Shown here piece after piece: positions 7,763-15,362 of a stretch of 19,887 bases of DNA. The position numbers and the translations under genes were made by a program. Within the stretch, counting starts at the first letter, position 1; each line of letters opens with the position of its first letter. The notes under the pieces were generated by a model. That model searched no databases, was not told where the DNA came from, and was given only the letters and a program-made list of their open reading frames with translations. Location: positions 12,573 to 32,459 of the forward strand of contig DJWH01000005.1 in assembly GCA_002441525.1 (NCBI GenBank). The letters run 5' to 3'. This stretch comes from Acholeplasmataceae bacterium UBA6235. GTDB lineage: Bacteria > Bacillota_I > Bacilli_A > Acholeplasmatales > UBA5453.

Positions 7763-9007
7763 ATGTTTAAAACAAGTATACAAGAAAAAATAAATGCATT
7801 GGGATACAAGACCTTTACACCGATTCAAGAAGCGGTGTTTAAAGCGTACCCTAAAGAACAACACATCATTGGATTGGCACCGACAGGCACAGGGAAAACC
7901 CATGCTTATTTGATCCCAATCGTCAATGAATTGGATTTAAATTATGAAGCCGTTCAAGCGGTTATTTGTGTACCAACCAATGAGTTGGTCGCACAAGTCG
8001 AAAACATGTTAAAAAGTGTCAATATTGGGTTTTCAGTCAAGGCGTTTACGACCTCTAAAGACCGTTTAAGAGAACTTGACGCTTTATCCAAAAAACAACC
8101 ACAAATCGTCATTTCTACCCCAGGTCGTCTGGAAGACTACGCCATCAAGGAAGGCAAATTGAAAATTCATACCGCAAAAGTATTTGTGCTAGATGAAGCT
8201 GATATGATGCTTGATATGGACTTCATGACCACCTTAGACCGTGTATTTTACGCCGTTAGGGATGCGAAAATGTTGTTATTTTCCGCTACCCTACCAGAGG
8301 GATTGACCAAATGGATCGATACCTATTTTGGAAAAGCATTCAAAATCGATTTAAAAGACCCTTCGGTTTTAAAAATAACCCACGGTTTGGTCTATACCCG
8401 ATTTGAAACTAGAGATCATGACTTTAAGCGATTGGTTAAAACCATCAACCCATTCTTATGCATGGTATTCGTTTCTAAAAAAGAACAAGTTGACCATGTG
8501 TATCAACAACTGATGGATGTTGGGATCAAAGCGATTCGTATCTCAGGCGATACACCACCTAGAGAACGTAAAACCATTTTAGATGACATCAAACAATTGA
8601 AATATACCTATATTGTATCTTCGGATTTAGGTAGTAGAGGGTTGGATATCATTGGGGTATCTCATGTCATTCACTATGAACTGCCTTACCATTTAGAATA
8701 TTATATCCACCGTTCAGGTCGAACCGGTAGAGCCAATCAAACCGGGGTTTCCTTAACACTCGTGACCAATGAAAATTCGCGCAAGATTGAAAACTTGGTG
8801 AAACGTGGCATTTCATTCCAACGATTCCAAATCGATGGAGAAATGTTGGTACCGGTGATCAAGAAAGCCAAAAGCAATCTATCAGAAGAAGAACTACAAG
8901 CCATTCGTAAAGTTAAGAAACCAACCAAAGTATCCCCAAACTATAAAAAGAAAAATAAAAAATTAGTCAAAAAAGCACGAAACGCTGTGCGATTTGGAGG
9001 TAAATAA
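7763..9007 (+). CDS. cshB: DEAD-box RNA helicase, CshB-like
   Basis: An ATP-dependent RNA helicase of the kind used in ribosome assembly, mRNA decay and cold adaptation. The 414-residue chain has the Q motif FTPIQEAVF (Gln22), motif I APTGTGKT (39-46), PTNELVAQ, TPGRLEDY, DEAD box VLDEADMML (144-147), SAT (174-176), motif IV FVSKKEQV, motif V SSDLGSRGLDI and motif VI HRSGRTGR. The C-terminal ~35 residues are strongly basic (KVKKPTKVSPNYKKKNKK), suiting RNA binding. Motif I has Thr-Gly-Thr where many DEAD proteins have Thr-Gly-Ser. The stop overlaps the nfo start by one base (TAATG). I prefer cshB over other DEAD paralogues because a cshB-nfo pair next to ispH is known in Bacillus; the paralogue name is inference. 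Confidence 0.9.
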   Translation: MFKTSIQEKINALGYKTFTPIQEAVFKAYPKEQHIIGLAPTGTGKTHAYLIPIVNELDLNYEAVQAVICVPTNELVAQVENMLKSVNIGFSVKAFTTSKDRLRELDALSKKQPQIVISTPGRLEDYAIKEGKLKIHTAKVFVLDEADMMLDMDFMTTLDRVFYAVRDAKMLLFSATLPEGLTKWIDTYFGKAFKIDLKDPSVLKITHGLVYTRFETRDHDFKRLVKTINPFLCMVFVSKKEQVDHVYQQLMDVGIKAIRISGDTPPRERKTILDDIKQLKYTYIVSSDLGSRGLDIIGVSHVIHYELPYHLEYYIHRSGRTGRANQTGVSLTLVTNENSRKIENLVKRGISFQRFQIDGEMLVPVIKKAKSNLSEEELQAIRKVKKPTKVSPNYKKKNKKLVKKARNAVRFGGK

Positions 9008-9894
9008 TGTTAAAAATTGGTTCTCACGTCGGATTATCCGGCAGCGATATGTATGAAGGTTCCGTATTAGAAGCCATCAGCTATGGCGCGACAGCCTTCA
9101 TGGTCTATACCGGTGCCCCACAAAACACCATCCGTAAATCCATCAAAGATTTGAATATTGCGGGGGCTGAAAAGCAGATGCAAGCCCATGGGCTATCCTT
9201 TGATGATGTAGTTGTTCACGCACCTTATATCATCAATTTAGCGAATCCTGATCCAGAAAAACGCGCTTTCGCTGTGGAATTTCTCACCAAAGAAGTGGAA
9301 AGAACCCATGCCATGCACGTCAAACAAATCGTTCTACACCCAGGTTCTGCTGTGGGTAAAGACCGAGCAGAAGCGTTGAAATGGATTGCAGAAGGGGTCA
9401 ATCAAGTCATTCAAAATACCAAGCAATTACCAGTCAAAATCGCCTTAGAAACGATGGCAGGTAAAGGCAATGAGATGGGTAAAACCTTTGAAGAAATCCG
9501 TGATATGATCACGTTAATCGAAGATAAAAACCGCATTTCTGTTTGTTTTGATACTTGTCACACATCGGATGCGGGTTATGATATCCAAAACGATTTCGAA
9601 GGGGTCATCCAACACTTTGATCAAGTGGTTGGGAAAGAATACATCTCCGTTTTTCATGTCAATGATTCAAAGAACCCAAGAGGTGCTGCGAAAGATAGAC
9701 ATGCTAACTTAGGATTTGGTGAAATTGGATTTGACGCGTTGTTAAAGGTCATCTATCACCCAGATTTTAATCATATCCCAAAAATCCTTGAAACACCTTA
9801 TATTGACGACAAAGCCCCATATAAACACGAAATTCAAATGATCAAAAACCGTACATTTAACCCGAATTTAGAGTTAGATGTGAAAAATAGTTGA
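9007..9894 (+). CDS. nfo: Endonuclease IV (AP endonuclease)
   Basis: Cuts the DNA backbone 5' of abasic sites in base-excision repair, using three zinc ions. The 295-residue product is full length for the family and keeps the whole metal set: His71 (VVHAPY), His111 (LHPGS), Glu148 (LETMAGKGNE), Asp182 and His185 (FDTCHTSDAGYD), His217 (FHVNDSKNP), Asp230 and His232 (KDRHANLGFGEIG) and Glu262 (ILETPY). The start codon shares its A with the cshB stop, with GGAGG a few bases upstream inside cshB, so it is co-transcribed and probably translationally coupled. It ends in TGA, evidence for the standard genetic code. Confidence 0.97.
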   Translation: MLKIGSHVGLSGSDMYEGSVLEAISYGATAFMVYTGAPQNTIRKSIKDLNIAGAEKQMQAHGLSFDDVVVHAPYIINLANPDPEKRAFAVEFLTKEVERTHAMHVKQIVLHPGSAVGKDRAEALKWIAEGVNQVIQNTKQLPVKIALETMAGKGNEMGKTFEEIRDMITLIEDKNRISVCFDTCHTSDAGYDIQNDFEGVIQHFDQVVGKEYISVFHVNDSKNPRGAAKDRHANLGFGEIGFDALLKVIYHPDFNHIPKILETPYIDDKAPYKHEIQMIKNRTFNPNLELDVKNS

Positions 9895-9920
9895 AAGGTT
9901 TTTCAATAGTCTGTTATAAT
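9891..9920 (+). promoter_or_regulatory. Promoter of degV
   Basis: TTGAAA (9891-9896) and TATAAT (9915-9920) are separated by 18 bases, a good housekeeping sigma-factor match. The -35 overlaps the nfo stop codon. The predicted +1 is near 9927 and the ribosome site AAAGGAG lies at 9934-9940. Confidence 0.75.
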
Positions 9921-9949
9921 ATTTATAAAACATAAAGGAGAAGTACATT

Positions 9950-10822
9950 ATGAGAGATTTCATCATTGTTACCGATTCAGCCTGTGATTTATCAAATGAT
10001 ATCGCGAAATCACTGGATTTAGAAGTGTTACCATTAAAGGTCGTCATTGAAGGTGTAGAATACCCAGATTATCTCGACCACCGTTCGATGTCACCAGAAG
10101 ATTTTTATGACCGTGTACGTAAGGGTATGATGCCTTCAACCGCACAAGTCAATGTACAAGAGTATTTAGATGTTTGTGAAAAACTGATCAAGGCTCAAAA
10201 AGATATTTTGATTTTAACTTTCTCCAGTGCCCTTTCAGGCACTTATAATAGTGCACGTTTAGCCGTTGAACAACTTCAAGAAACCTACCCAACGTTTAAA
10301 ATCATGTTGGTAGATACCTTAGCTGCTTCCTTAGGTGAAGGCTTAATTGTGTATAAAGCAGGTCAAATGCGTAAACAAGGGTACTCGATTGAACAAGTCA
10401 GAGATGAAGTTGAAAAAACCAAGCTGAACGTAGCCCATTGGTTTACTGTATCCGACATCAACCACCTCAAACGTGGTGGTAGAATCAGTTCCACCGCAGC
10501 TGTGGTTGCGAACCTACTCAACATCAATCCGATTTTACACGTATCCGATGAAGGTAAATTGATTGCGAGAACCAAAGTCATTGGACGTAAGAAAGCATTA
10601 CATGCATTATTCAATAAGATGAAAGAAACGTATAACCCATTGTTACACAAAACGGTATTCATTTCACATGGCGATGATTTAGACGCTGCGAACATGTTAA
10701 AAAACATGATATTGGACGAATTAGACTGTGATGTTGAACTCATTAACTTCATTGGCCCTGTCATTGGCGCGCACTCCGGTCCAAATACCATTGCATTATT
10801 CTTTTATGCCACTTCAAGATAA
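9950..10822 (+). CDS. DegV family fatty-acid-binding protein
   Basis: DegV proteins bind a fatty acid and, in several Gram-positive bacteria, act as FakB subunits presenting it to the FakA kinase for phosphorylation and lipid synthesis. The 290-residue chain shows the family layout: N-terminal FIIVTDSACDLS (residues 4-15), the MMPSTAQVNVQEY motif, TFSSALSGTYNSARLA (binding loop near 90-105), the LKRGGRISS motif and the C-terminal SGPNTIALFFYA. No FakA homologue is in the window, so FakB function is inferred from the family. It has its own promoter and a strong terminator, so it is monocistronic. Confidence 0.92.
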   Translation: MRDFIIVTDSACDLSNDIAKSLDLEVLPLKVVIEGVEYPDYLDHRSMSPEDFYDRVRKGMMPSTAQVNVQEYLDVCEKLIKAQKDILILTFSSALSGTYNSARLAVEQLQETYPTFKIMLVDTLAASLGEGLIVYKAGQMRKQGYSIEQVRDEVEKTKLNVAHWFTVSDINHLKRGGRISSTAAVVANLLNINPILHVSDEGKLIARTKVIGRKKALHALFNKMKETYNPLLHKTVFISHGDDLDAANMLKNMILDELDCDVELINFIGPVIGAHSGPNTIALFFYATSR

Positions 10823-10845
10823 ACACCTGCGGGTGTTTTCTTTTT
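10821..10845 (+). terminator. Intrinsic terminator of degV
   Basis: A 7-bp stem AAACACC/GGTGTTT (10821-10827 with 10832-10838) with a TGCG loop is followed by a T-rich tail. It begins inside the degV stop codon. Confidence 0.9.
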
Positions 10846-10857
10846 ACCCAATAATAT

Positions 10858-10869
10858 TTCGAATTCGAA
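10858..10869. promoter_or_regulatory. Perfect 12-base palindrome, candidate MhqR-type operator
   Basis: TTCGAATTCGAA is its own reverse complement and lies 9 bases before the -35 of mhqO, centred near -50. From memory, the MarR-type repressor MhqR of Bacillus subtilis, which controls mhqO and mhqD homologues, binds an inverted repeat with a CGAATTCG core flanked by ATCT and AGAT. This site has the exact core and a similar left flank (TATTT), but the right flank differs. Function is inferred. Confidence 0.5.
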
Positions 10870-10878
10870 GCAATTTGT

Positions 10879-10907
10879 TTGAAAAGGGAGATACTCCTCT
10901 ATATAAT
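10879..10907 (+). promoter_or_regulatory. Promoter of mhqO-mhqD
   Basis: TTGAAA (10879-10884) and TATAAT (10902-10907) have an ideal 17-base spacer. The spacer holds a small inverted repeat, GGAG-ATA-CTCC (10887-10897). The predicted +1 is near 10914 and the GGAGGGG ribosome site starts at 10916. Confidence 0.75.
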
Positions 10908-10927
10908 GAAGACATGGAGGGGATTTT

Positions 10928-11917
10928 ATGAAACCACTATTAGGATTACACCATGTGACTGCTATGACAAGCAGTGCAGAACGCATTTATGAATTTTTTA
11001 CGTATATTTTAGGGTTACGACTCGTTAAAAAAACCGTGAACCAAGACGACATTCAAACGTACCATCTCTTTTTCGCGGATGACCGCGGAAGTGCTGGTAC
11101 AGACATGACATTCTTTGATTTTAAAGGTCAATCCAAAGCGATTCGCGGTTCAAACGAAATATCCAAGACGGGTTTTCGTGTACCTAATGACGATGCATTA
11201 GAGTACTTTAAAAAACGATTTGCCCATTATCAAGTCGATGCAGAACCGATTCAAACCTTGTTTGGCAAAAAGATATTGCCATTTAAGGATTTTGATGATC
11301 AAGAATATGTGCTCATATCAGACCAACACAACACAGGTGTGCATGCAGGTATCCCATGGCAAAACGGTCCTGTGCCTAATGAATACGCAATATACGGCCT
11401 AGGGCCAATCTTCTTTAGAATCAATAATCTGACTTGGATCAATCAAGTGCTCACAGAACGTCTTACATTTAAACAAACTCAAACCGAAGGCAGATTCACG
11501 TTGTATGAAACTGGTCTTGGTGGAAATGGTGGCAGTGTGATTGTCGAATTCACACCGGATTTACCACAAGCCAGACAAGGCTTTGGTGGCGTACACCATG
11601 TCGCTTTTGGGGTAGAAGATACTAAAGACATTCAAGCATGGATCAGTAATCTCAATCAACAACAAATCATGCATTCAGGATTGGTGGATCGTTTTTACTT
11701 TAGATCTTTGTATACCAGAATGTACCCGGGGATCTTGTTCGAGTTCGCGACCGAAGGGCCAGGATTCATCGATGATGAAGAGCCGTATGAAACCCTCGGT
11801 GAACTGCTCGCACTACCACCGAAATACCGTCATTTGAGAAATGACATTACAAAGATGGTCAGACATATCGATACCAAACGTTCAGATAAAACATTTAAGA
11901 AGGAGTACACCTTCTAG
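10928..11917 (+). CDS. mhqO: Ring-cleaving dioxygenase of the VOC superfamily, MhqO-like
   Basis: Belongs to the glyoxalase/extradiol dioxygenase superfamily, with two paired beta-alpha-beta halves. Bacillus relatives are induced by and protect against methylhydroquinone and catechol. Visible likely metal ligands are His9 in GLHHVTAM, His223 or His224 in GVHHVAFGVED and Glu272 in ILFEFATEGPGF. The family signature VKKTVNQDDIQTYHLFFAD is present near 33-51. At 329 residues it is slightly longer than the Bacillus protein, with a charged C-terminal extension (about 310-329). The start has a GGAGG site at normal spacing. It is followed by mhqD in an operon and preceded by an MhqR-like palindrome. 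The family call is firm; substrate is inferred from homologues and context. Confidence 0.9.
   Translation: MKPLLGLHHVTAMTSSAERIYEFFTYILGLRLVKKTVNQDDIQTYHLFFADDRGSAGTDMTFFDFKGQSKAIRGSNEISKTGFRVPNDDALEYFKKRFAHYQVDAEPIQTLFGKKILPFKDFDDQEYVLISDQHNTGVHAGIPWQNGPVPNEYAIYGLGPIFFRINNLTWINQVLTERLTFKQTQTEGRFTLYETGLGGNGGSVIVEFTPDLPQARQGFGGVHHVAFGVEDTKDIQAWISNLNQQQIMHSGLVDRFYFRSLYTRMYPGILFEFATEGPGFIDDEEPYETLGELLALPPKYRHLRNDITKMVRHIDTKRSDKTFKKEYTF
11898..11915 (+). promoter_or_regulatory. Hairpin hiding the mhqD ribosome binding site
   Basis: AGAAGG (11898-11903) can pair with CCTTCT (11910-11915). The AAGGAG ribosome site of mhqD (11900-11905) is mostly inside the left arm, and the mhqO stop codon TAG (11915-11917) begins at the last base of the right arm. 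Ribosomes finishing mhqO would melt the hairpin, which suggests translational coupling. When formed, the hairpin would also shorten an otherwise long 13-base spacing to the ATG. Confidence 0.5.
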
Positions 11918-11918
11918 T

Positions 11919-12509
11919 ATGAAACACATCTATCAAAAAGGCGATACCCATACACTCATTTTATTGCATGGTACAGGTGGGGACGAAAACGATTTAATCC
12001 CGCTCGCAAAAATGGTATCCCCACAATCGAGCATTCTATCCATCCGCGGGAATGTTTTAGAAAACGGTATGCCTCGATTCTTTAGACGTTTAGCCATGGG
12101 TGTATTTGATCAAGAGAACTTGAAAGAAGAAACCCAAAATCTATATCATTTTTTATTAGAGGCTGCTCAAACCTACCAATTTGATTTGAACAAATCCACC
12201 ATCATCGGTTTTTCCAATGGGGCGAATATCGCGATATCGATGTTATTTACCTATGATAATCCTGTGGGACAAGCCATTTTATTAAGACCGATGATCCCAA
12301 CAGAACACATCCTTAGCAAACACTTGAATGAAACCTCAATCGTCATCCTAACAGGTAAATACGATACCATCGTTCCACCTGAACATGGGAAACTGCTTAA
12401 GACTCAATTTGAACAACTACAAGCTAAAACGGTTTGGAAAGAACTGAATCCGACGCATCGATTGACCGAAGAAGACGTTAAAATCATCAAAGAGACCATA
12501 AAAAAATGA
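11919..12509 (+). CDS. mhqD: Alpha/beta hydrolase (carboxylesterase), MhqD-like
   Basis: A small serine hydrolase of the phospholipase/carboxylesterase family. In Bacillus the homologue MhqD is co-regulated with MhqO in quinone and catechol resistance. The 196-residue product has the oxyanion-loop motif LLHGTGGDENDL (15-26), nucleophile Ser99 in GFSNGAN, Asp149 in GKYDTIVPPE and His180 in NPTHRLTEEDV, so the triad is complete. The ATG at 11919 is chosen because homologues begin MKHI and a ribosome site lies upstream; longer in-frame starts run back into mhqO. It begins one base after the mhqO stop. It ends in TGA inside a bidirectional terminator. Confidence 0.92.
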   Translation: MKHIYQKGDTHTLILLHGTGGDENDLIPLAKMVSPQSSILSIRGNVLENGMPRFFRRLAMGVFDQENLKEETQNLYHFLLEAAQTYQFDLNKSTIIGFSNGANIAISMLFTYDNPVGQAILLRPMIPTEHILSKHLNETSIVILTGKYDTIVPPEHGKLLKTQFEQLQAKTVWKELNPTHRLTEEDVKIIKETIKK

Positions 12510-12530
12510 GTTCGTAGAAACTCATTTTTA
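12501..12530. terminator. Bidirectional terminator between mhqD and glgC
   Basis: A 7-bp stem ATGAGTT/AACTCAT (12506-12512 with 12519-12525) has a six-base loop and is flanked by an A run on the left and a T run on the right, so it works in both directions and the flanks can extend the stem. The mhqD stop codon lies in the left arm. Confidence 0.9.
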
Positions 12531-12534
12531 TTTA

Positions 12535-13764
12535 TTATCGTATGGTAGAACCTGATTTAATAAAGAGATTTTCAAACTTCGCGTGGCGATAAATACGACA
12601 GTTTCTCGCAATCTTAGCGTTATCTGGTACGTAACCATGTTTTTCAATGACGTTGATCCCTGAAGACAATACGGTTGGTCTTTCTTCATTTGGGGTATAA
12701 TCATCGGAATAACCGACAATGGCATTTCGACCAATATAGACTTTCTTATCTAAAATGGCTCTTTCGACGATTGCATTCTCGGAAATGATGGTATTATTTA
12801 AAATAACGGAATCTCTCACAATCGCGCCTTTTTCAACGCGAACACCAGGGCTCAATACACTGTTGATGACGGTGCCGTCGATGACCGAACCGTTAGAGAT
12901 TAAAGAGTTAACGATGTGTGCGTTCGAACCCACCCTCACTGGTGGCATTTCTTCGGAACGGGTATATATCTTCCAAGTATCGGAATATAAGTCTAGTCTA
13001 GGTTCAGCCATGTTGAGCAATTCAATGTTGGTTTGTAGATATGAATCATAGGTACCTACATCTCTCCAATACCCACTGAATTCGTAAGCATAAACCTTAC
13101 TTTCGGCTTCTTTGATGAGGGTCGGTAAAATATGTTTACCAAAGTCTAGGTTGGGATCCTTAATGGTATCTAAAGCACGGTATAGCATATCTGCTGAAAA
13201 AACATATATACCCATCGATGCCTGATCCGATTTAGGTTGTTTTGGCTTTTCCTCAAAACCAACGATACGCATTTCTTCATTGGTTTCCATGATTCCAAAA
13301 CGATGGGCATCAGACAACGGAACACGTTGGGTCGCGATGGTAACGGACGCACCTTTTTCAATATGGAAATTGATCATTTTACGGTAATTCATTTTGTATA
13401 TATGATCACCAGATAAAATGAGGACAAATTTAGGTTCTCTTCGTCTCACAAATTCGATGTTTTTTAATACGGAGTCAGCGGTACCCATGTACCATTCGTT
13501 GTGAGGTTGTAAGAGGGTAACCTGAGAGTCTCTTCGGTCAAGGTCCCACGGTTTACCAGTACCAATGTGTTCATTTAGGGAAAGTGGTAAATATTGAGTC
13601 AATATACCAATATCATAAATGCCAGAGTTGGCACAATTTGATAATGAAAAGTCGATGATTCTAAATTTACCAGCAAATGGGACTGCAGGCTTACTGCGTT
13701 TTTCTGCGAGAAGGTCAAGTCTTGACCCTTTTCCGCCAGCTAATATTAAAGCTAAAGTTTCCAT
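12535..13764 (-). CDS. glgC: Glucose-1-phosphate adenylyltransferase (ADP-glucose pyrophosphorylase)
   Basis: Makes ADP-glucose from glucose-1-phosphate and ATP, the committed step of bacterial glycogen synthesis. The 409-residue protein has the nucleotidyl-transferase P-loop LAGGKGSRL (8-16), the KPAVPFAGKFRIIDFSLSN region (25-43), GTADSV (94-99), SGDHIYKM (118-125), the FEEKP glucose-1-phosphate motif (170-174) and GYWRDVGTYDSY (231-242). The C-terminal ~110 residues form a left-handed beta-helix of hexapeptide repeats. This fits a catalytic GlgC rather than the degenerate GlgD paralogue. The ribosome site AGGGGGAA lies just upstream, and the start is 12 bases after the glgA stop, so the two form an operon with glgA first. 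Confidence 0.95.
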   Translation of the reverse strand: METLALILAGGKGSRLDLLAEKRSKPAVPFAGKFRIIDFSLSNCANSGIYDIGILTQYLPLSLNEHIGTGKPWDLDRRDSQVTLLQPHNEWYMGTADSVLKNIEFVRRREPKFVLILSGDHIYKMNYRKMINFHIEKGASVTIATQRVPLSDAHRFGIMETNEEMRIVGFEEKPKQPKSDQASMGIYVFSADMLYRALDTIKDPNLDFGKHILPTLIKEAESKVYAYEFSGYWRDVGTYDSYLQTNIELLNMAEPRLDLYSDTWKIYTRSEEMPPVRVGSNAHIVNSLISNGSVIDGTVINSVLSPGVRVEKGAIVRDSVILNNTIISENAIVERAILDKKVYIGRNAIVGYSDDYTPNEERPTVLSSGINVIEKHGYVPDNAKIARNCRIYRHAKFENLFIKSGSTIR

Positions 13765-13776
13765 GAATGATTCCCC

Positions 13777-15201
13777 CTATTTATTTAGTATGTGACGATA
13801 CAACTGTAGATATGCTTCACCCATGTGTTCGAGTGAATGATTTTGAGACATCGCGGATTGAACCAACAATCGCCAGTCCGATGGGTTATTGGTATATAAC
13901 AATATCGCATCCAATAAAACTTGTTTGAGTTCATGGGCATTGTAGTTTGCGAAACTAAACCCATTGCCTTCTTTGGTGTATTTATTATATGGCATGACGG
14001 TGTCCTTTAATCCACCTGTCTCTCTCACCAGTGGTAAGCAGCCATAGCGCATCGCGATGAGTTGACCCAACCCACACGGTTCAAATTGACTTGGCATTAA
14101 CAACAAGTCTGCAGAAGCGTAGAGTTGATGTGCCAAGGCATTATTGAAACCGATGAAGGTGTATACACGGTTTCGATATTTATCTTGTAGGTAACGTAAG
14201 AAGTTTTCATAATGCAAGTCACCACTACCGATGAAGACAAATTTCGCTGTGCTTTCTGCGATGGCTTCTTCTAAAGTGGTCATCATCAAATCGATGCCTT
14301 TTTGTTTTGCAAGACGGCCGATGTAAGCGACCAATGCAGTATCGGTCGATAACTCTAAGTTGAGTTTTTGAAGTAAAGCGAACTTGTTTTTCTTTTTAGC
14401 CTGAACGAAATGCTTATCATTGAATGTTCTTTCTAAAAAAGTGTCGGTTTCAGGGTTATAAATGTCATAATCAATGCCATTTAAAATACCTGAGAAGTTA
14501 TTTAATCTCGACTTAAGAGCCCCATCCAATGTAAATCCATAGTATTCGGTTTGAACTTCTTGCATATAAGTTGGTGAAACGGTATTGATATGATTCGCAC
14601 GCATGATCGCAGCTTTTAAGAAATTCAATCGATCAAAGTGAATGTATGCATAATTGAATGGTCTGCCAATCAATCGATAAGCGTCTTTAGGGAAGGACCC
14701 TTGATATTCTAAGTTATGGATGGTTAACAAGGTTTTAACGGTTCTATATAGTTCTTTTTGACGGTATATTTCGTCTAATAAATATGGAATTAAACCAGTT
14801 TGCCAATCATTGATGTGCAAAAGATCAAACGGTTTTTGAATGAGTTCAATATATTCTAAAACAGCGAAATCATAAAATAAAAAACGTTTATCATCGTCGT
14901 AGTATCCATAATAATTTGCCCGTTTGAAAAATAATTCATTTTCAACGAAAATATAGGTTACACCATCATGAATAGTTTCATAGTATTTCGCTTTGAAGTG
15001 TTCATCAGCAATTTTAATGTCTCGTTCACCAATGTATTTGAATGTATTCAGTTTTGCATAAATAGAATCATAGAGTGGGGTAATCACGGCTGTGAATTCA
15101 CCCAATTGATTCATGATTTTTGGTAGAGCAGAAGCCATATCGGCCAAACCGCCAGATTTGGAGAATGGATAAGCTTCACTGGAACAAAATAAAATGCGCA
15201 T
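13777..15201 (-). CDS. glgA: Glycogen synthase (ADP-glucose type, GT5)
   Basis: Transfers glucose from ADP-glucose to the non-reducing end of an alpha-1,4-glucan. The 474-residue product is full length. It has the GT5 N-terminal KSGGLADM motif (Lys15 binds ADP-glucose), HINDWQTGLIPYLL, TIHNLEYQG and SPTYMQEVQTEYYG in the N-terminal domain, then YIGRLAKQKGIDLM, PSQFEPCGLGQLIAMRYG (with the catalytic-site Glu) and RETGGLKDTV in the C-terminal domain. The ATG at 15201 has GGGGTGA four bases upstream. It is followed by glgC. No branching enzyme, phosphorylase or debranching enzyme is in the window. Confidence 0.96.
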   Translation of the reverse strand: MRILFCSSEAYPFSKSGGLADMASALPKIMNQLGEFTAVITPLYDSIYAKLNTFKYIGERDIKIADEHFKAKYYETIHDGVTYIFVENELFFKRANYYGYYDDDKRFLFYDFAVLEYIELIQKPFDLLHINDWQTGLIPYLLDEIYRQKELYRTVKTLLTIHNLEYQGSFPKDAYRLIGRPFNYAYIHFDRLNFLKAAIMRANHINTVSPTYMQEVQTEYYGFTLDGALKSRLNNFSGILNGIDYDIYNPETDTFLERTFNDKHFVQAKKKNKFALLQKLNLELSTDTALVAYIGRLAKQKGIDLMMTTLEEAIAESTAKFVFIGSGDLHYENFLRYLQDKYRNRVYTFIGFNNALAHQLYASADLLLMPSQFEPCGLGQLIAMRYGCLPLVRETGGLKDTVMPYNKYTKEGNGFSFANYNAHELKQVLLDAILLYTNNPSDWRLLVQSAMSQNHSLEHMGEAYLQLYRHILNK

Positions 15202-15218
15202 AGCGTCACCCCATAAAC

Positions 15219-15247
15219 ATTATAACCTAATGAAACGGGTTACACAA
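15219..15247 (-). promoter_or_regulatory. Promoter of glgA-glgC
   Basis: On the minus strand TTGTGT (15247-15242) and TATAAT (15224-15219) have a 17-base spacer. The predicted +1 near 15212 coincides with the first G of the GGGGTGA ribosome site, giving a leader of about 11 bases. Confidence 0.6.
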
Positions 15248-15290
15248 TAACGCCAACATGGATTTTACTTTCATGACGCAAATTTACCAT

Positions 15291-15332
15291 ATTCATAAAT
15301 GAATTGATAAAAGAAAACCCCCGTGTTATAAT
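15291..15332 (+). promoter_or_regulatory. Promoter of the thioredoxin-fold gene, with an adjoining inverted repeat
   Basis: TTGATA (15304-15309) and TATAAT (15327-15332) have a 17-base spacer. Just upstream, ATTCAT-AA-ATGAAT (15291-15304) is a perfect 6-bp inverted repeat that touches the -35. It could be an operator, but in AT-rich DNA it may be chance. The ribosome site AAAGGAG is at 15347-15353. Confidence 0.65.
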
Positions 15333-15362
15333 GTTACTAGTCATTTAAAGGAGATTCAAATT

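Noticed and set aside
9891..9906. Hairpin TTGAAA/TTTCAA after nfo as a terminator
   Set aside because: The stem is AT-rich, there is no T run after it, and its left arm is the -35 box of the degV promoter.
10363..10791. 142-codon antisense reading frame inside degV
   Set aside because: It lies wholly opposite a well-conserved DegV gene, has no ribosome site or recognisable protein pattern, and is explained by codon bias of the true strand.
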